64,000 nucleotides of DNA from Butyricicoccus pullicaecorum (GTDB lineage Bacteria; Bacillota; Clostridia; Oscillospirales; Butyricicoccaceae). The translations under genes were made by a program, and so were the position numbers. Below are positions 1 through 9,031 of this stretch, piece by piece (within the stretch, counting starts at the first letter, position 1; every line of letters starts with the position of its first letter). A model generated the notes under the pieces. The model was not told the DNA's origin, made no database searches, and saw only the letters and a program-made list of their open reading frames with translations. The stretch covers positions 88,666 to 152,665 of the forward strand of contig JAGZIW010000003.1 in assembly GCA_018366035.1 (NCBI GenBank). The letters are read 5' to 3'.

Positions 1-911
1 TGTCTCCAAGCTGGCATAAGGAAGCACTCAAAGCACAGGCGGTCTGTGCGCGCTCCTATGTAGATGGGCAAAAGGGGCGTCATAAAAGCAGCGGATTCGA
101 TGTGTGCAATACGACGCACTGTCAGGTATATCATGGCATTGGACGCGCAACTGCGAATTCCAATGCGGCAGTAGAGGAAACCCGTGGGCAATATCTCTAT
201 GAAAAGGATAAAAGAGTGGTTGGATATTTTTTCTCCTCCGATGGCGGCGCGACCGAATCGGCCGTCAATGTCTGGGGTGGAAATTATGCGTATTTGACCG
301 GCAAAAAAGACCCTTATGAAAAAACGGAAAGTATTTCCAATGGCGTGTGGAGTAAGACGCTGACAGCGGCGGAAATTCGAAATAAGCTGACTGCTTCCGG
401 ACGCAGCATAGGGGAGATACAGTCTGTGCAGGTTACAAAACGCACCGAAATGGGTAATGTCAATGCACTTACAATTATAGATACGAGCGGCAAGGCGGTT
501 ACTCTGACCAAGGAAGCCTGCCGCACGGTACTGGGGCTTAACAGTATTCGTTATACCGTAGGCGGACAAGGCTCTCTGGAAGGGACACAGACGAATACGA
601 TAGCTGTCAATGACAAGCCTGTGCAGGACGGTGGTTTCCATACCATACAGGGAGACGGCACAAAAGCGAACATAGGTTCTGTGCATGGAAAAACGGCACT
701 TACAGCAGCTGGAAAGGAAACACTGACGGTTGCAGCACAGCCAACAGCTGACAGTGATCCTGTCGTGACCGGAAAAAGTTATACGTTTTCCGGCCGCGGC
801 TGGGGACATCATGTTGGTATGAGCCAGTATGGTGCAAAGGCCATGGCAGAACAGGGAATGAACTATCAACAGATTTTACAGTTTTACTATACGGGCGTAA
901 CCGTGAAGTGA
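1..911 (+). CDS. SpoIID/LytB-domain protein, 5' end outside window
   Basis: The open frame runs in from the left edge, so the N-terminus is missing; about 302 residues are visible. It begins with the typical SpoIID segment EALKAQAVCARSYV and ends with GRGWGHHVGMSQYGAKAMAEQG, the C-terminal signature of the SpoIID/LytB family. SpoIID is a lytic transglycosylase that trims peptidoglycan during forespore engulfment; LytB-type relatives modulate autolysins. The middle part (roughly residues 150-250) is less conserved and contains an insertion before the last motif. Whether this is the sporulation SpoIID itself or a paralog cannot be decided without the N-terminus. It is followed by queA after about 50 bases. 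Confidence 0.85.
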   Translation, partial: SPSWHKEALKAQAVCARSYVDGQKGRHKSSGFDVCNTTHCQVYHGIGRATANSNAAVEETRGQYLYEKDKRVVGYFFSSDGGATESAVNVWGGNYAYLTGKKDPYEKTESISNGVWSKTLTAAEIRNKLTASGRSIGEIQSVQVTKRTEMGNVNALTIIDTSGKAVTLTKEACRTVLGLNSIRYTVGGQGSLEGTQTNTIAVNDKPVQDGGFHTIQGDGTKANIGSVHGKTALTAAGKETLTVAAQPTADSDPVVTGKSYTFSGRGWGHHVGMSQYGAKAMAEQGMNYQQILQFYYTGVTVK

Positions 912-963
912 TACCAAAATATATAAAGGGAGGACGCTGGATATTCCATATTTGGCAGAGAAC

Positions 964-1992
964 ATGAAAAAAAGTGATTTTTATTTTGATTTACCGGAAC
1001 GCTTGATTGCGCAGTATCCTATGGAGCAGCGTGACCAATCACGTATGCTTGTGATGGACCGCACAACAGGGGCCTTGTCCCATCGCCATTTTCACGATTT
1101 GCTGGATTACTTAAAGCCCGGGGATTGTCTTGTGATGAACAATTCCCGTGTGATCCCCGCGCGTCTTATGGGACAGGCTGAAGGGCGTACAACGCCAATT
1201 GAGGTTGTGCTGCTTACAGATCATGGGGACGGTGTGTGGGAGTGCTTGACCCGTCCCGGCAAGAAAACAAGAGAGGGAGTCAAGCTGTCCTTTGGCGACG
1301 GATTGCTGACAGGTGTGGTAGAGTCTGTCAATCCGGCAGATGGCAACCGTATGATTCGTTTTCAATACGAGGGCGTATTCTTAGAGCTGTTGGATAAACT
1401 TGGCACTATGCCGCTGCCTCCTTACATTAAGAAAAAGCTGGACGATCCGGAGCGCTATCAGACGGTATATTCCAAAACGCCCGGTTCGGCGGCAGCCCCA
1501 ACAGCAGGCTTGCATTTCACACCGGAACTGCTGGAACAGATTCGACAAAAGGGGGTCAAGACTGCATTTGTAACACTGCATGTGGGATTGGGTACCTTCC
1601 GTCCGGTCAAGGAGGAGGAAATCACAGACCATATCATGCACGCGGAGTTTTATACAATGGACGAACAGACCGCAGCTATGATAAATGAAACCCGCGCGGC
1701 AGGCCATGACGTATTTGCGGTTGGCACAACTGCATGCCGTACATTGGAAACCATTGCAGAGCCTGACGGTACGGTTTCGGCGAAGTCCGGCTGGACGGAT
1801 ATTTTTATCTACCCAAGCTATACTTTTAAGTGCGTAGACCATCTAATCACCAATTTCCATTTGCCGGAAAGTACACTCATGATGCTGATTTCTGCATTTG
1901 CCGGACGCGAGCGGGTGCTGGATATGTATAAGACTGCGGTTGAAAATGAATATCGCTTTTTTTCCTTTGGAGACAGCACACTATTTTTGTAA
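964..1992 (+). CDS. queA: S-adenosylmethionine:tRNA ribosyltransferase-isomerase QueA
   Basis: QueA transfers and isomerises the ribosyl part of SAM onto 7-aminomethyl-7-deazaguanine in tRNA, making epoxyqueuosine. The 342-residue protein shows family landmarks: MKKSDFYFDLPERLIAQYP at the start, NNSRVIPARL, the central PTAGLHFTPELL, and the C-terminal NFHLPESTLMMLISAFAG. I chose ATG 964 because homologs start at this motif; an in-frame TTG at 952 would add four residues. The only GGGAGG-like site (928-933) is far from both, so the start is uncertain. It is followed directly by tgt, the other tRNA-level queuosine enzyme, and the two are probably co-transcribed. Confidence 0.95.
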   Translation: MKKSDFYFDLPERLIAQYPMEQRDQSRMLVMDRTTGALSHRHFHDLLDYLKPGDCLVMNNSRVIPARLMGQAEGRTTPIEVVLLTDHGDGVWECLTRPGKKTREGVKLSFGDGLLTGVVESVNPADGNRMIRFQYEGVFLELLDKLGTMPLPPYIKKKLDDPERYQTVYSKTPGSAAAPTAGLHFTPELLEQIRQKGVKTAFVTLHVGLGTFRPVKEEEITDHIMHAEFYTMDEQTAAMINETRAAGHDVFAVGTTACRTLETIAEPDGTVSAKSGWTDIFIYPSYTFKCVDHLITNFHLPESTLMMLISAFAGRERVLDMYKTAVENEYRFFSFGDSTLFL

Positions 1993-2017
1993 ATATCAGA
2001 TATAGAAAGGAATAATT

Positions 2018-3160
2018 ATGGAAGTAGGTACATTTGAACTCAAGAAAACAGAGGGGCTTGCTCGACGTGGTGCATTTATGACAGCTCACGGTCTGGTGCA
2101 GACTCCTGTGTTTATGAATGTCGGTACAGCAGGTGCGATTAAGGGCGCGGTAGATGCTTTTGATTTGAAGGAGTTGGGCTGTCAGGTGGAGTTGTCCAAT
2201 ACTTATCATCTGCATGTGAGACCGGGCGATGCAATTGTAAAGCAGATGGGCGGACTGCATAAGTTTATGTGCTGGGACGGTCCGATGCTGACAGACAGCG
2301 GCGGATTTCAGGTATTTTCGCTTTCCTCCCTGCGTAAAATCCGTGAGGAGGGGGTTACATTCAATTCTCACGTAGATGGACGCAAGATTTTTATGGGTCC
2401 GGAGGAGAGTATGCGAATCCAGTCCAATTTAGGTTCGGATATCGCAATGGCATTTGATGAATGTATAGAGAATCCAGCCCCTTGGGATTATGTGAAAGCG
2501 TCCTGTGACCGTACAGTGCGCTGGCTGGTGCGCTGCAAAAATGAGCTTGACCGTTTGAATACGCTGCCGGATACCGTCAATCCCAAGCAGATCCTGTTCG
2601 GAATCAATCAGGGCGGTACTTACGATGACTTACGTGTGGCACACATGGAAGAAATTGCAAAGCTCGATTTGGCAGGCTATGCGATTGGCGGTTTGGCAGT
2701 TGGAGAGAGTACAGAGGTGATGTACCACATTTTAGATGTGGTGCTGCCCCATGCACCTGCGAACAAGCCGCGTTATCTTATGGGCGTCGGCACGCCGTCT
2801 AATATTATCGAAGGGGTTGCGCGCGGCATTGATTTCTTTGACTGTGTGATGCCGACTCGCAATGCCCGTCATGGACATCTCTTTACTTGGAATGGTATTA
2901 TGAATATTCACAATGCCAAGTATCAGACTGATGATCGCCCTATTGAGGAGGGTTGTCAGTGTCCCACTTGCCGACGCTTTTCCCGTGCCTACGTGCGGCA
3001 TTTGCTCAAGGCAGGGGAAATGCTGTCTCAGCGGCTCTTGGTACAGCATAATCTGTGGTTCTATAATCAGCTGGCTGCAAAGATTCGTGAAGCTTTAGAT
3101 GAGGGCACATTCGCGCAGTTCCGTGAGACGTACAGCGAAAGGCTGGCAAAGAGAATATAA
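2018..3160 (+). CDS. tgt: Queuine/preQ1 tRNA-guanine transglycosylase Tgt
   Basis: Tgt exchanges guanine 34 of GUN-anticodon tRNAs for preQ1, the step before QueA. The 380-residue protein has TPVFMNVGTAGAIKG near the start, the substrate-pocket motif DSGGFQVFSL, the catalytic region FGINQGG and GYAIGGLAVGE, and a C-terminal zinc site CQCPTCRRF with a downstream His in LLVQHN. An AAAGGAA-type ribosome site sits seven bases before the ATG. It is the last gene before a strong terminator and forms a two-gene queuosine unit with queA. Confidence 0.97.
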   Translation: MEVGTFELKKTEGLARRGAFMTAHGLVQTPVFMNVGTAGAIKGAVDAFDLKELGCQVELSNTYHLHVRPGDAIVKQMGGLHKFMCWDGPMLTDSGGFQVFSLSSLRKIREEGVTFNSHVDGRKIFMGPEESMRIQSNLGSDIAMAFDECIENPAPWDYVKASCDRTVRWLVRCKNELDRLNTLPDTVNPKQILFGINQGGTYDDLRVAHMEEIAKLDLAGYAIGGLAVGESTEVMYHILDVVLPHAPANKPRYLMGVGTPSNIIEGVARGIDFFDCVMPTRNARHGHLFTWNGIMNIHNAKYQTDDRPIEEGCQCPTCRRFSRAYVRHLLKAGEMLSQRLLVQHNLWFYNQLAAKIREALDEGTFAQFRETYSERLAKRI

Positions 3161-3177
3161 GATTTTTCGACATGCTA

Positions 3178-3205
3178 AGAGGGGGAATCCCCCTCTTTTC
3201 TTTTT
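3178..3205 (+). terminator. Rho-independent terminator after tgt
   Basis: An 8-bp G/C stem (AGAGGGGG with CCCCCTCT, loop AAT) is followed by TTTCTTTTT. It closes the queA-tgt unit. Confidence 0.9.
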
Positions 3206-3264
3206 GTTCTTTTTTTAGCAGCTGTTCCATACATTGAGAACGAGATGAATAGGGAGGCGTGTCC

Positions 3265-4812
3265 ATGCGGAAGTATGATAATTTTATGAATCGGCTGCTG
3301 CTTTTGTGCTTTTCCAATATCGGTTTGCAGCTTTTGGGATTTGTTTATCGCATTTTTTTGAGCCGATTTGCGGGCGCAGAGGGATTGGGTGTTTATCGGC
3401 TGGCATACTCTGCTTATGTGGTCATTCATGCCGCTGCGCTTTCCGGTGTCACAATGGCATGTACCCGCTTGTCTGCTGAGTGGAGTGCGCAGGGAAAAAG
3501 TGGTGCGGTCAGGTTTTTGGTACGCCGAGCTTTTCGCACATTTTTTTGTTTCTTTCTCTGTGCAGCCTCTATATTGACTCTGTTCCGTGATTGGATTGGA
3601 ACCAATATCCTTGGAGACCATCGCACAGTTGCAGCCATACCAATTATGCTTGTTTGTATTGCGCTTACAGGTATTGAGAATGTACTCAAATCTACAATGG
3701 TGGGACTGAACCGTGTAGATAATGCAGCGGTCAGCGAGTTGACCGAACAGCTTGTCCGTATTGGAGCGACCATTTTGCTTTTGTCCTTTGAACAGACACA
3801 GGATCTCGGACGCATTGCGGTTTTGATTTTTCTTGGAATGTCACTGAGCGAGTGTGTGAGTGCGTTTATGATGGTACAGATGTATCGTAAGATGCACTTG
3901 CCTAAGGCTTGTCAGCCACCTTCTGGAGCAGACCCGTTTTGGAAAATTGTACTGCCAGTCTCCTTTTCGGCGCTTTTGGCAAATGGAATTGCTTCTGCGG
4001 GTGCAGTAATTTTGCCGTCTCGTTTGGTCGCTTCCGGACTTTCTCGCACGGACGCAGTTGCTGAGCTTGGCATTGTATCAGGTATTGCATCACCAATCAT
4101 GCTTCTCCCCATTGCACTCTTATCCTCACTCTGTACTGTGGCAATGCCTCAGGCAAGTCGATATGCTTCGGGACATGATAAAAGGCTCTTACAGCATTTT
4201 ACCTCGCAGAGCCTATTTGCAACTGGGATCGTAGGGATCCCTGCAACGGCACTGCTATTGCCGCTGGCACCGGTGATTGCACGGCTGTTTTTCTATCGTG
4301 CGGTTCCAGTCGGCTATTTTTGGCTGATTGGGATTTCTGCGATTATATGTTACTATCAGATGATAACTGCCTGTTTGCTCAATGGCATTGGAAAGCAGCA
4401 GTTCGCTGTTGTCACAGCGCTTTCCGGCGAAATCTTACAGCTTGTTTTGGTCTATATCCTTGCAGGAAATCCTCAATTTCGCGTATACGGATTTTTGATT
4501 GCAGAATGTATTGCACCCTTGTGGGTGGCACTTTGCAATCTGGGAGAACTGGTGCATTGTGGAGCGCTTGCTGTTTGCTTGAGACGGTTTGTTGGTGCAC
4601 CAATGCTTTGCGGTTTTGCCGTATTTCTCTGGACACGCGTCTTTTATACATTCTTTGTTGGGTGGCTTGGAAGTCAGTGGCCGGCACTTGTCTGTGCGGC
4701 AATGAGTGCGGGGCTGCTCTATCTTTGCTTGTTGCGCTTGTTCGATATTAAGATTGAGAGATATCTGTCTGTACAAAATCATATGCGGCATGACTTTATG
4801 CTGTTCTATTAG
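3265..4812 (+). CDS. SpoVB-like MOP-superfamily flippase
   Basis: This 515-residue, very hydrophobic protein has about 14 predicted membrane spans and resembles the oligosaccharide flippase / SpoVB branch of the MOP exporter superfamily. The N-terminal segment SNIGLQLLGFVYRIFLSRFAGAEGLGVYRLAY is typical of SpoVB-like proteins. Members flip lipid-linked cell-wall precursors; SpoVB acts in spore cortex synthesis. The ribosome site AGGGAGG (3251-3257) lies one base before an in-frame GTG (3259) but seven bases before ATG 3265, so ATG 3265 is preferred. It stands alone between two terminators. The exact substrate is unknown, and a general peptidoglycan precursor or polysaccharide flippase is equally possible. 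Confidence 0.85.
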   Translation: MRKYDNFMNRLLLLCFSNIGLQLLGFVYRIFLSRFAGAEGLGVYRLAYSAYVVIHAAALSGVTMACTRLSAEWSAQGKSGAVRFLVRRAFRTFFCFFLCAASILTLFRDWIGTNILGDHRTVAAIPIMLVCIALTGIENVLKSTMVGLNRVDNAAVSELTEQLVRIGATILLLSFEQTQDLGRIAVLIFLGMSLSECVSAFMMVQMYRKMHLPKACQPPSGADPFWKIVLPVSFSALLANGIASAGAVILPSRLVASGLSRTDAVAELGIVSGIASPIMLLPIALLSSLCTVAMPQASRYASGHDKRLLQHFTSQSLFATGIVGIPATALLLPLAPVIARLFFYRAVPVGYFWLIGISAIICYYQMITACLLNGIGKQQFAVVTALSGEILQLVLVYILAGNPQFRVYGFLIAECIAPLWVALCNLGELVHCGALAVCLRRFVGAPMLCGFAVFLWTRVFYTFFVGWLGSQWPALVCAAMSAGLLYLCLLRLFDIKIERYLSVQNHMRHDFMLFY

Positions 4813-4861
4813 CAAATGCCTTGACTTTATAGACGGCGCACGGTATCATAAAAAAGAAGTT

Positions 4862-4896
4862 GGCTCTTGTCTGGTGACCGGACAGGAGCCTTTATT
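4862..4896 (+). terminator. Probable terminator after the flippase gene
   Basis: GGCTCTTGTC pairs with GACAGGAGCC (one G-T pair), loop of nine, followed by TTTATT. The T tract is short, so termination may be partial. Confidence 0.6.
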
Positions 4897-4921
4897 GCAG
4901 CGATAAGACCGAGGTGGATAT

Positions 4922-6208
4922 ATGAATTTAGAATTTTGCTGTCCGACATTGTTCGGACTGGAGGGTATTGTTGCCGATGAACTGCGTTTTGGCGGCAAGC
5001 TGACCGACGTGCGCGCGGAAAATGGACGAGTGCTGTTTACAGGAAATGAACAGACTCTGATTTGGGCAAATATGCATTTGCGCTGTGCCGAGCGGGTGCT
5101 GATTCGGTTGGCATCTTTTCCGGCAGACTGCTTTGATGCGCTTTTTGAGGGGACAAAGGCAATCCCGTGGGAGGCATTTCTGCCTGTCCATGCTGCATTT
5201 CCGGTAAAGGGATATTCGCTGGACTCCAAGCTGTTTAGTGTGCCAGACTGTCAGAAGATTATCAAGAAAGCCATTGTGGATCGGCTCGGTGCACACTATG
5301 GCATCAGCTGGTTTGCGGAAGATGGGGAGCGCTATCAGATTCAGTTTTCAATTATGCGCGATGAGGTAGAAATCTTTCTGGATACTTCGGGCGCAGGGCT
5401 GCATAAACGCGGCTACCGTGCCAATGCCAATGCAGCCCCCTTGCGTGAAACGCTGGCGGCAGCGATGGTAAAGCTGGCACGCTGGCGCGGCAGAGATGCT
5501 CTCATTGACCCATTTTGCGGGTCGGGTACCATTCCCATCGAGGCTGCTATGATTGCGCTCAACCGAGCGCCGGGACTGATGCGTACCTACGATGCGGAAA
5601 AATGGGATTGGATTCAACAGGCAGAATGGAAAGACGCAAGGGAGCAGGCGATTGCCGCGGTACGCACAGGCGTGGAACTGGATATTCTGGCAAGTGATAT
5701 CGATCATGCATCGGTGTCGCTTGCGCGTGACAATGCGGGAAAAGCCGGTGTAGAGAGGTTTATCCGATTTGAAACGGCAGATGCAACGATTAGAAGCTAT
5801 CCGGAAAGCGGAGTTTTATTTGCAAATCCACCCTATGGAGAGCGTTTGCTTGACCATGAGCATGCGCAAAAGCTTTATCGCGATATGGGCAGAGCTGTTG
5901 GCAAGCGTGAACTGCGTCAATATTACCTCACTTCTGATTCGGAGTTCGAGAGATTTTTTGGATATCAGGCGGATAAGCGCCGTAAATTGTATAACGGTAT
6001 GATCCGCTGTGATCTTTATATGTATTTTAAGATATCTCGTCGGGAAATCGAGAGAGGGCACAAGAAGGCGCCGGAGCACAGAGCAGCAAAGCCGGCGCGT
6101 GCCCAAGAAAGGCGCACGGAACAGCCATATAAGACGAAAGCAGGTCGCCCACAGCGAACTGTTAGCAGAGGGGACAAGAAAGCGCCAAACACCTCACAAA
6201 CAAGGTAA
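4922..6208 (+). CDS. THUMP-domain class I RNA methyltransferase (RlmL/YpsC type)
   Basis: This 428-residue protein has an N-terminal THUMP-type RNA-binding region (about residues 45-155) and a Rossmann methyltransferase domain. The SAM-binding motif DPFCGSGTIPIEAA is near residue 195, and the catalytic NPPYGERL near 301 is typical of N2-guanine methyltransferases. Relatives are RlmL (m2G2445 of 23S rRNA) and the Bacillus YpsC family. An unusual tail of about 55 residues after the catalytic fold is highly basic and low in complexity (many K, R, A, P, Q). GAGGTGG lies six bases before the ATG. The precise target base is inference. Confidence 0.9.
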   Translation: MNLEFCCPTLFGLEGIVADELRFGGKLTDVRAENGRVLFTGNEQTLIWANMHLRCAERVLIRLASFPADCFDALFEGTKAIPWEAFLPVHAAFPVKGYSLDSKLFSVPDCQKIIKKAIVDRLGAHYGISWFAEDGERYQIQFSIMRDEVEIFLDTSGAGLHKRGYRANANAAPLRETLAAAMVKLARWRGRDALIDPFCGSGTIPIEAAMIALNRAPGLMRTYDAEKWDWIQQAEWKDAREQAIAAVRTGVELDILASDIDHASVSLARDNAGKAGVERFIRFETADATIRSYPESGVLFANPPYGERLLDHEHAQKLYRDMGRAVGKRELRQYYLTSDSEFERFFGYQADKRRKLYNGMIRCDLYMYFKISRREIERGHKKAPEHRAAKPARAQERRTEQPYKTKAGRPQRTVSRGDKKAPNTSQTR

Positions 6209-6262
6209 AACCGGTTGTTACAAATTTTTCAAAAATTTTTGTAAGTTTCTTCGAAAAAGCAC

Positions 6263-6291
6263 TTGCGTTTCCAGAATAGTTGATGTATCAT
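6263..6291 (+). promoter_or_regulatory. sigma-A-type promoter of groESL
   Basis: TTGCGT (6263-6268) and TATCAT (6286-6291) are separated by 17 bases, just upstream of the CIRCE operator. Confidence 0.75.
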
Positions 6292-6302
6292 AATAACCGA
6301 GG

Positions 6303-6329
6303 TTAGCACTCATACACTTCGAGTGCTAA
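6303..6329 (+). promoter_or_regulatory. CIRCE operator (HrcA binding site)
   Basis: TTAGCACTC, a nine-base spacer, then GAGTGCTAA: a perfect match to the CIRCE inverted repeat. HrcA represses groE and dnaK operons at this site until heat shock. The position just downstream of the predicted -10 and upstream of groES is canonical. Confidence 0.97.
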
Positions 6330-6369
6330 ACTGTGAAATGGTATTCTAATCTTTTAGGAGGAATAGATT

Positions 6370-6654
6370 ATGACTTTGAAGCCCCTTTCTGATCGCGTTG
6401 TGATCAAGATGGTAGAAGCAGAGGAAACTACTGTAAGCGGTATTATCCTGACCGGTTCTGCAAAGGAAAAGCCGCAGGTTGCGGAGGTTCTGGCCGTAGG
6501 TCCCGGCGGCGTTGTAGATGGCAAGGAAGTTGTCATGCAGGTCAAGGTCGGTGATAAGGTAATCACCAGCAAGTATTCCGGAACCGAAGTGAAGATCGAT
6601 GGAGAGGACTTGATCATCGTTCGTCAGAACGATATTCTGGCTGTTGTAGAGTAA
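6370..6654 (+). CDS. groES: Co-chaperonin GroES
   Basis: GroES caps the GroEL cavity during ATP-driven protein folding. The 94-residue length is normal. It starts with MTLKPLSDRVVIKMVEAEE, contains the mobile loop region TTVSGIILTGSAKEKPQ and ends with the GEDLIIVRQNDILAVVE strand pattern. A strong TAGGAGGA ribosome site precedes the ATG. It is the first gene of the CIRCE-regulated bicistronic groESL operon. Confidence 0.98.
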   Translation: MTLKPLSDRVVIKMVEAEETTVSGIILTGSAKEKPQVAEVLAVGPGGVVDGKEVVMQVKVGDKVITSKYSGTEVKIDGEDLIIVRQNDILAVVE

Positions 6655-6729
6655 AATCATGAGCTTTGCTGAAAAACAAATATTTCAGAAACGCTCAAAA
6701 TGAACGCATATATTGGAGGAGAATTCATT

Positions 6730-8355
6730 ATGGCGAAGCAGATTCAATTTGGTGAAGAAGCCCGTAAGTCTCTCATGAAGGGCATTGACCAGCTGGCAAA
6801 TACTGTTAAAATCACAATGGGCCCAAAGGGTCGCAATGTAGTTCTGGATAAGAAGTTTGGCGCACCGCTCATTACAAATGATGGTGTAACCATTGCAAAG
6901 GATATCGAGCTGGAAGACCCATTTGAGAACATGGGCGCACAGCTGGTAAAGGAAGTTGCAACCAAGACCAATGATGTTGCAGGTGATGGCACCACCACCG
7001 CAACCATGCTGGCACAGGCGTTTATTCAGGAGGGTCTCAAGAACCTTGCAGCAGGTGCAAACCCGATGGTTATGCGTAAGGGCATGAATAAGGCAGTAGA
7101 GACCGCTGTAAGTGCAATTGCAGAACATTCCAAGAAGGTTGATGGTGCTGCTGACATCGCACGTGTTGCAGCAGTATCTTCTGGCAACGACGAAATCGGC
7201 AAGCTGATTTCTGAGGCTATGGAGAAGGTTTCCACGGACGGTGTTATCACAGTTGAGGAGTCTAAGACTGCGGAGACCTATTCTGAGGTTGTAGAGGGTA
7301 TGCAGTTCGACCGCGGTTATGTTACCCCATATATGGTAACTGATACCGAAAAGATGGAAGCGGTTCTGGACGATGCGCTGGTACTCATTACAGATAAGAA
7401 GATTTCTGTCATCGCTGATCTTCTGCCGATCCTTGAGCAGATTGTAAAGATGGGCCGCAAGCTGCTCATTATTGCAGAGGACATTGAGGGTGAAGCACTG
7501 TCTACCCTGATTGTAAACCGTCTGCGCGGCACTTTCACCTGTGTAGCTGTTAAGGCCCCGGGCTTTGGTGACCGCCGCAAGGAAATGCTCCAAGATATTG
7601 CAATCCTGACTGGCGGTACCGTAATTTCTGATGATATTGGCATTGACCTGAAAGATGCAACTCTGGAGATGCTGGGTCAGGCACGTCAGGTCAAGGTAAA
7701 TAAGGAAACCACCACGATTGTTGACGGTGCTGGCGATTCTGAGGCAATTCGCGCACGTGTTGCAACCATTCGCAATGCAATCGAAAATACAACCTCTGAG
7801 TTTGACCGTGAGAAGCTTCAGGAGCGCCTCGCAAAGCTGGCTGGCGGCGTTGCTGTCATCAAGGTTGGCGCTGCAACCGAGGTGGAAATGAAGGAAATGA
7901 AGCTGCGTATTGAGGACGCACTCAACGCAACCCGCGCTGCTGTTGAGGAAGGTATCGTTGCAGGCGGCGGTACTTCTTATGTCAATGCCATTCCGGCAGT
8001 CGAAAAGCTTCTGCATGAGGTAGAAGGCGACGAAAAGACTGGTGTACAGATCATCATGCGTGGTCTGGAAGCTCCGGTTAAGCAGATTGCAGCAAATGCT
8101 GGTGTAGATGGTTCTGTTGTACTTGACCGCATCAAGGCTTCCGGTAAGGCTGGTTATGGATTTGACGCATACAAGGAAGAATTCTGCGATATGATTCCTG
8201 CGGGTATTGTTGACCCAACAAAGGTAAACCGTTCTGCTTTGCAGAATGCAGCTTCTGTTGCAGCAATGGTTCTGACCACAGAGAGCATCGTGGCAGACAA
8301 GAAGGAGCCAGCAGCTCCGATGCCGGCAGCTCCGGACATGGGCGGCATGTATTAA
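6730..8355 (+). CDS. groEL: Chaperonin GroEL
   Basis: This is the 60-kDa chaperonin (541 residues), forming a double heptameric ring that folds proteins with GroES. Diagnostic stretches include TMGPKGRNVVLDKK, the ATP-binding VAGDGTTTATMLAQA, and the C-terminal GGMY tail that lines the cavity. The frame stays open up to 6700, but ATG 6730 (MAKQIQFGEEARKS) follows TTGGAGGA with good spacing and matches homologs. Co-transcribed with groES and followed by a terminator. Confidence 0.98.
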   Translation: MAKQIQFGEEARKSLMKGIDQLANTVKITMGPKGRNVVLDKKFGAPLITNDGVTIAKDIELEDPFENMGAQLVKEVATKTNDVAGDGTTTATMLAQAFIQEGLKNLAAGANPMVMRKGMNKAVETAVSAIAEHSKKVDGAADIARVAAVSSGNDEIGKLISEAMEKVSTDGVITVEESKTAETYSEVVEGMQFDRGYVTPYMVTDTEKMEAVLDDALVLITDKKISVIADLLPILEQIVKMGRKLLIIAEDIEGEALSTLIVNRLRGTFTCVAVKAPGFGDRRKEMLQDIAILTGGTVISDDIGIDLKDATLEMLGQARQVKVNKETTTIVDGAGDSEAIRARVATIRNAIENTTSEFDREKLQERLAKLAGGVAVIKVGAATEVEMKEMKLRIEDALNATRAAVEEGIVAGGGTSYVNAIPAVEKLLHEVEGDEKTGVQIIMRGLEAPVKQIAANAGVDGSVVLDRIKASGKAGYGFDAYKEEFCDMIPAGIVDPTKVNRSALQNAASVAAMVLTTESIVADKKEPAAPMPAAPDMGGMY

Positions 8356-8370
8356 TTCAAAGCATTTTCA

Positions 8371-8407
8371 AAGGTCAGTCATCTTTTGTGATGGCTGACC
8401 TTTTTTT
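8371..8407 (+). terminator. Terminator of groESL
   Basis: AAGGTCAGTCATC pairs with GATGGCTGACCTT (one G-T pair), loop TTTTGT, followed by a run of T. Confidence 0.9.
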
Positions 8408-8565
8408 CTGTTTCTGAATGATTTGATGGACTTTTGGAATTGTATGCAGTATAATAACCACACAGGACCGTACACATTGTCTTTATGTGAGAGATGACAG
8501 GATAACTGTGGTATAAGAAGCATAAAGATATGGGTATGATAACATACAGAAACGGAGGGAGGCAT

Positions 8566-9027
8566 ATGTTTACATGGTCAGATAGCGCCTGCTGGATACT
8601 GGTGATTGTTCTGGCACTGACTATCGAAGCATTTACATTAAATCTCAGTGCAATTTGGTTTGCGGTCGGTGGCGTTGGCAGCTTGATTGCCACAACATTA
8701 CAATGCTCGGTTCCAGTACAGTGGATTGTGTTTCTTGTGGTATCCGGTGTTTCTCTCGTCTTGGCTCGCCCTATGGCGGTCAAATTGATTGGAACAAAAC
8801 GGACAGCGACCAATGCGGACCGAATACTTGGCGAGCAGGCGATTGTTACCCAAACAATTTCCAACACGTCTGCACAAGGAGAAATTAAAATTATGGGACA
8901 GTACTGGACAGCGCGCTCGGCAGATGGCAGTGAGATTCCGGAGGGAGCGCTGGTCAGGGTACTCGAGATTGTTGGTGTGAAAGCAATTGTAGAGCCGATT
9001 GAAACAGCAGTGCGAAAGGAAGGTTAA
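8566..9027 (+). CDS. NfeD-like membrane protein
   Basis: This 153-residue protein has two or three N-terminal membrane segments (WILVIVLALTIEAF, WFAVGGVGSLIATTL, IVFLVVSGVSLVLA) and a C-terminal OB-fold-like domain with the pattern GEQAIVTQTI and GEIKIMGQYWTARS, typical of short NfeD proteins. NfeD family members partner with SPFH/stomatin proteins in membrane microdomains, and the next gene encodes such a protein four bases downstream. ATG 8566 follows GGAGGGAGG, so the upstream in-frame start at 8530 is unlikely. Confidence 0.88.
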   Translation: MFTWSDSACWILVIVLALTIEAFTLNLSAIWFAVGGVGSLIATTLQCSVPVQWIVFLVVSGVSLVLARPMAVKLIGTKRTATNADRILGEQAIVTQTISNTSAQGEIKIMGQYWTARSADGSEIPEGALVRVLEIVGVKAIVEPIETAVRKEG

Positions 9028-9031
9028 GGTT

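Noticed and set aside
6685..8016. 443-codon reading frame opposite groEL
   Set aside because: It is an antisense shadow of groEL caused by codon bias; it has no ribosome site and a Cys/Leu/Asn-rich composition unlike a real protein.
8423..8455. Promoter for the NfeD-like gene
   Set aside because: TATAAT at 8450 is good, but the only -35-like hexamer (TTGATG) is 21 bases away, too far for confidence.
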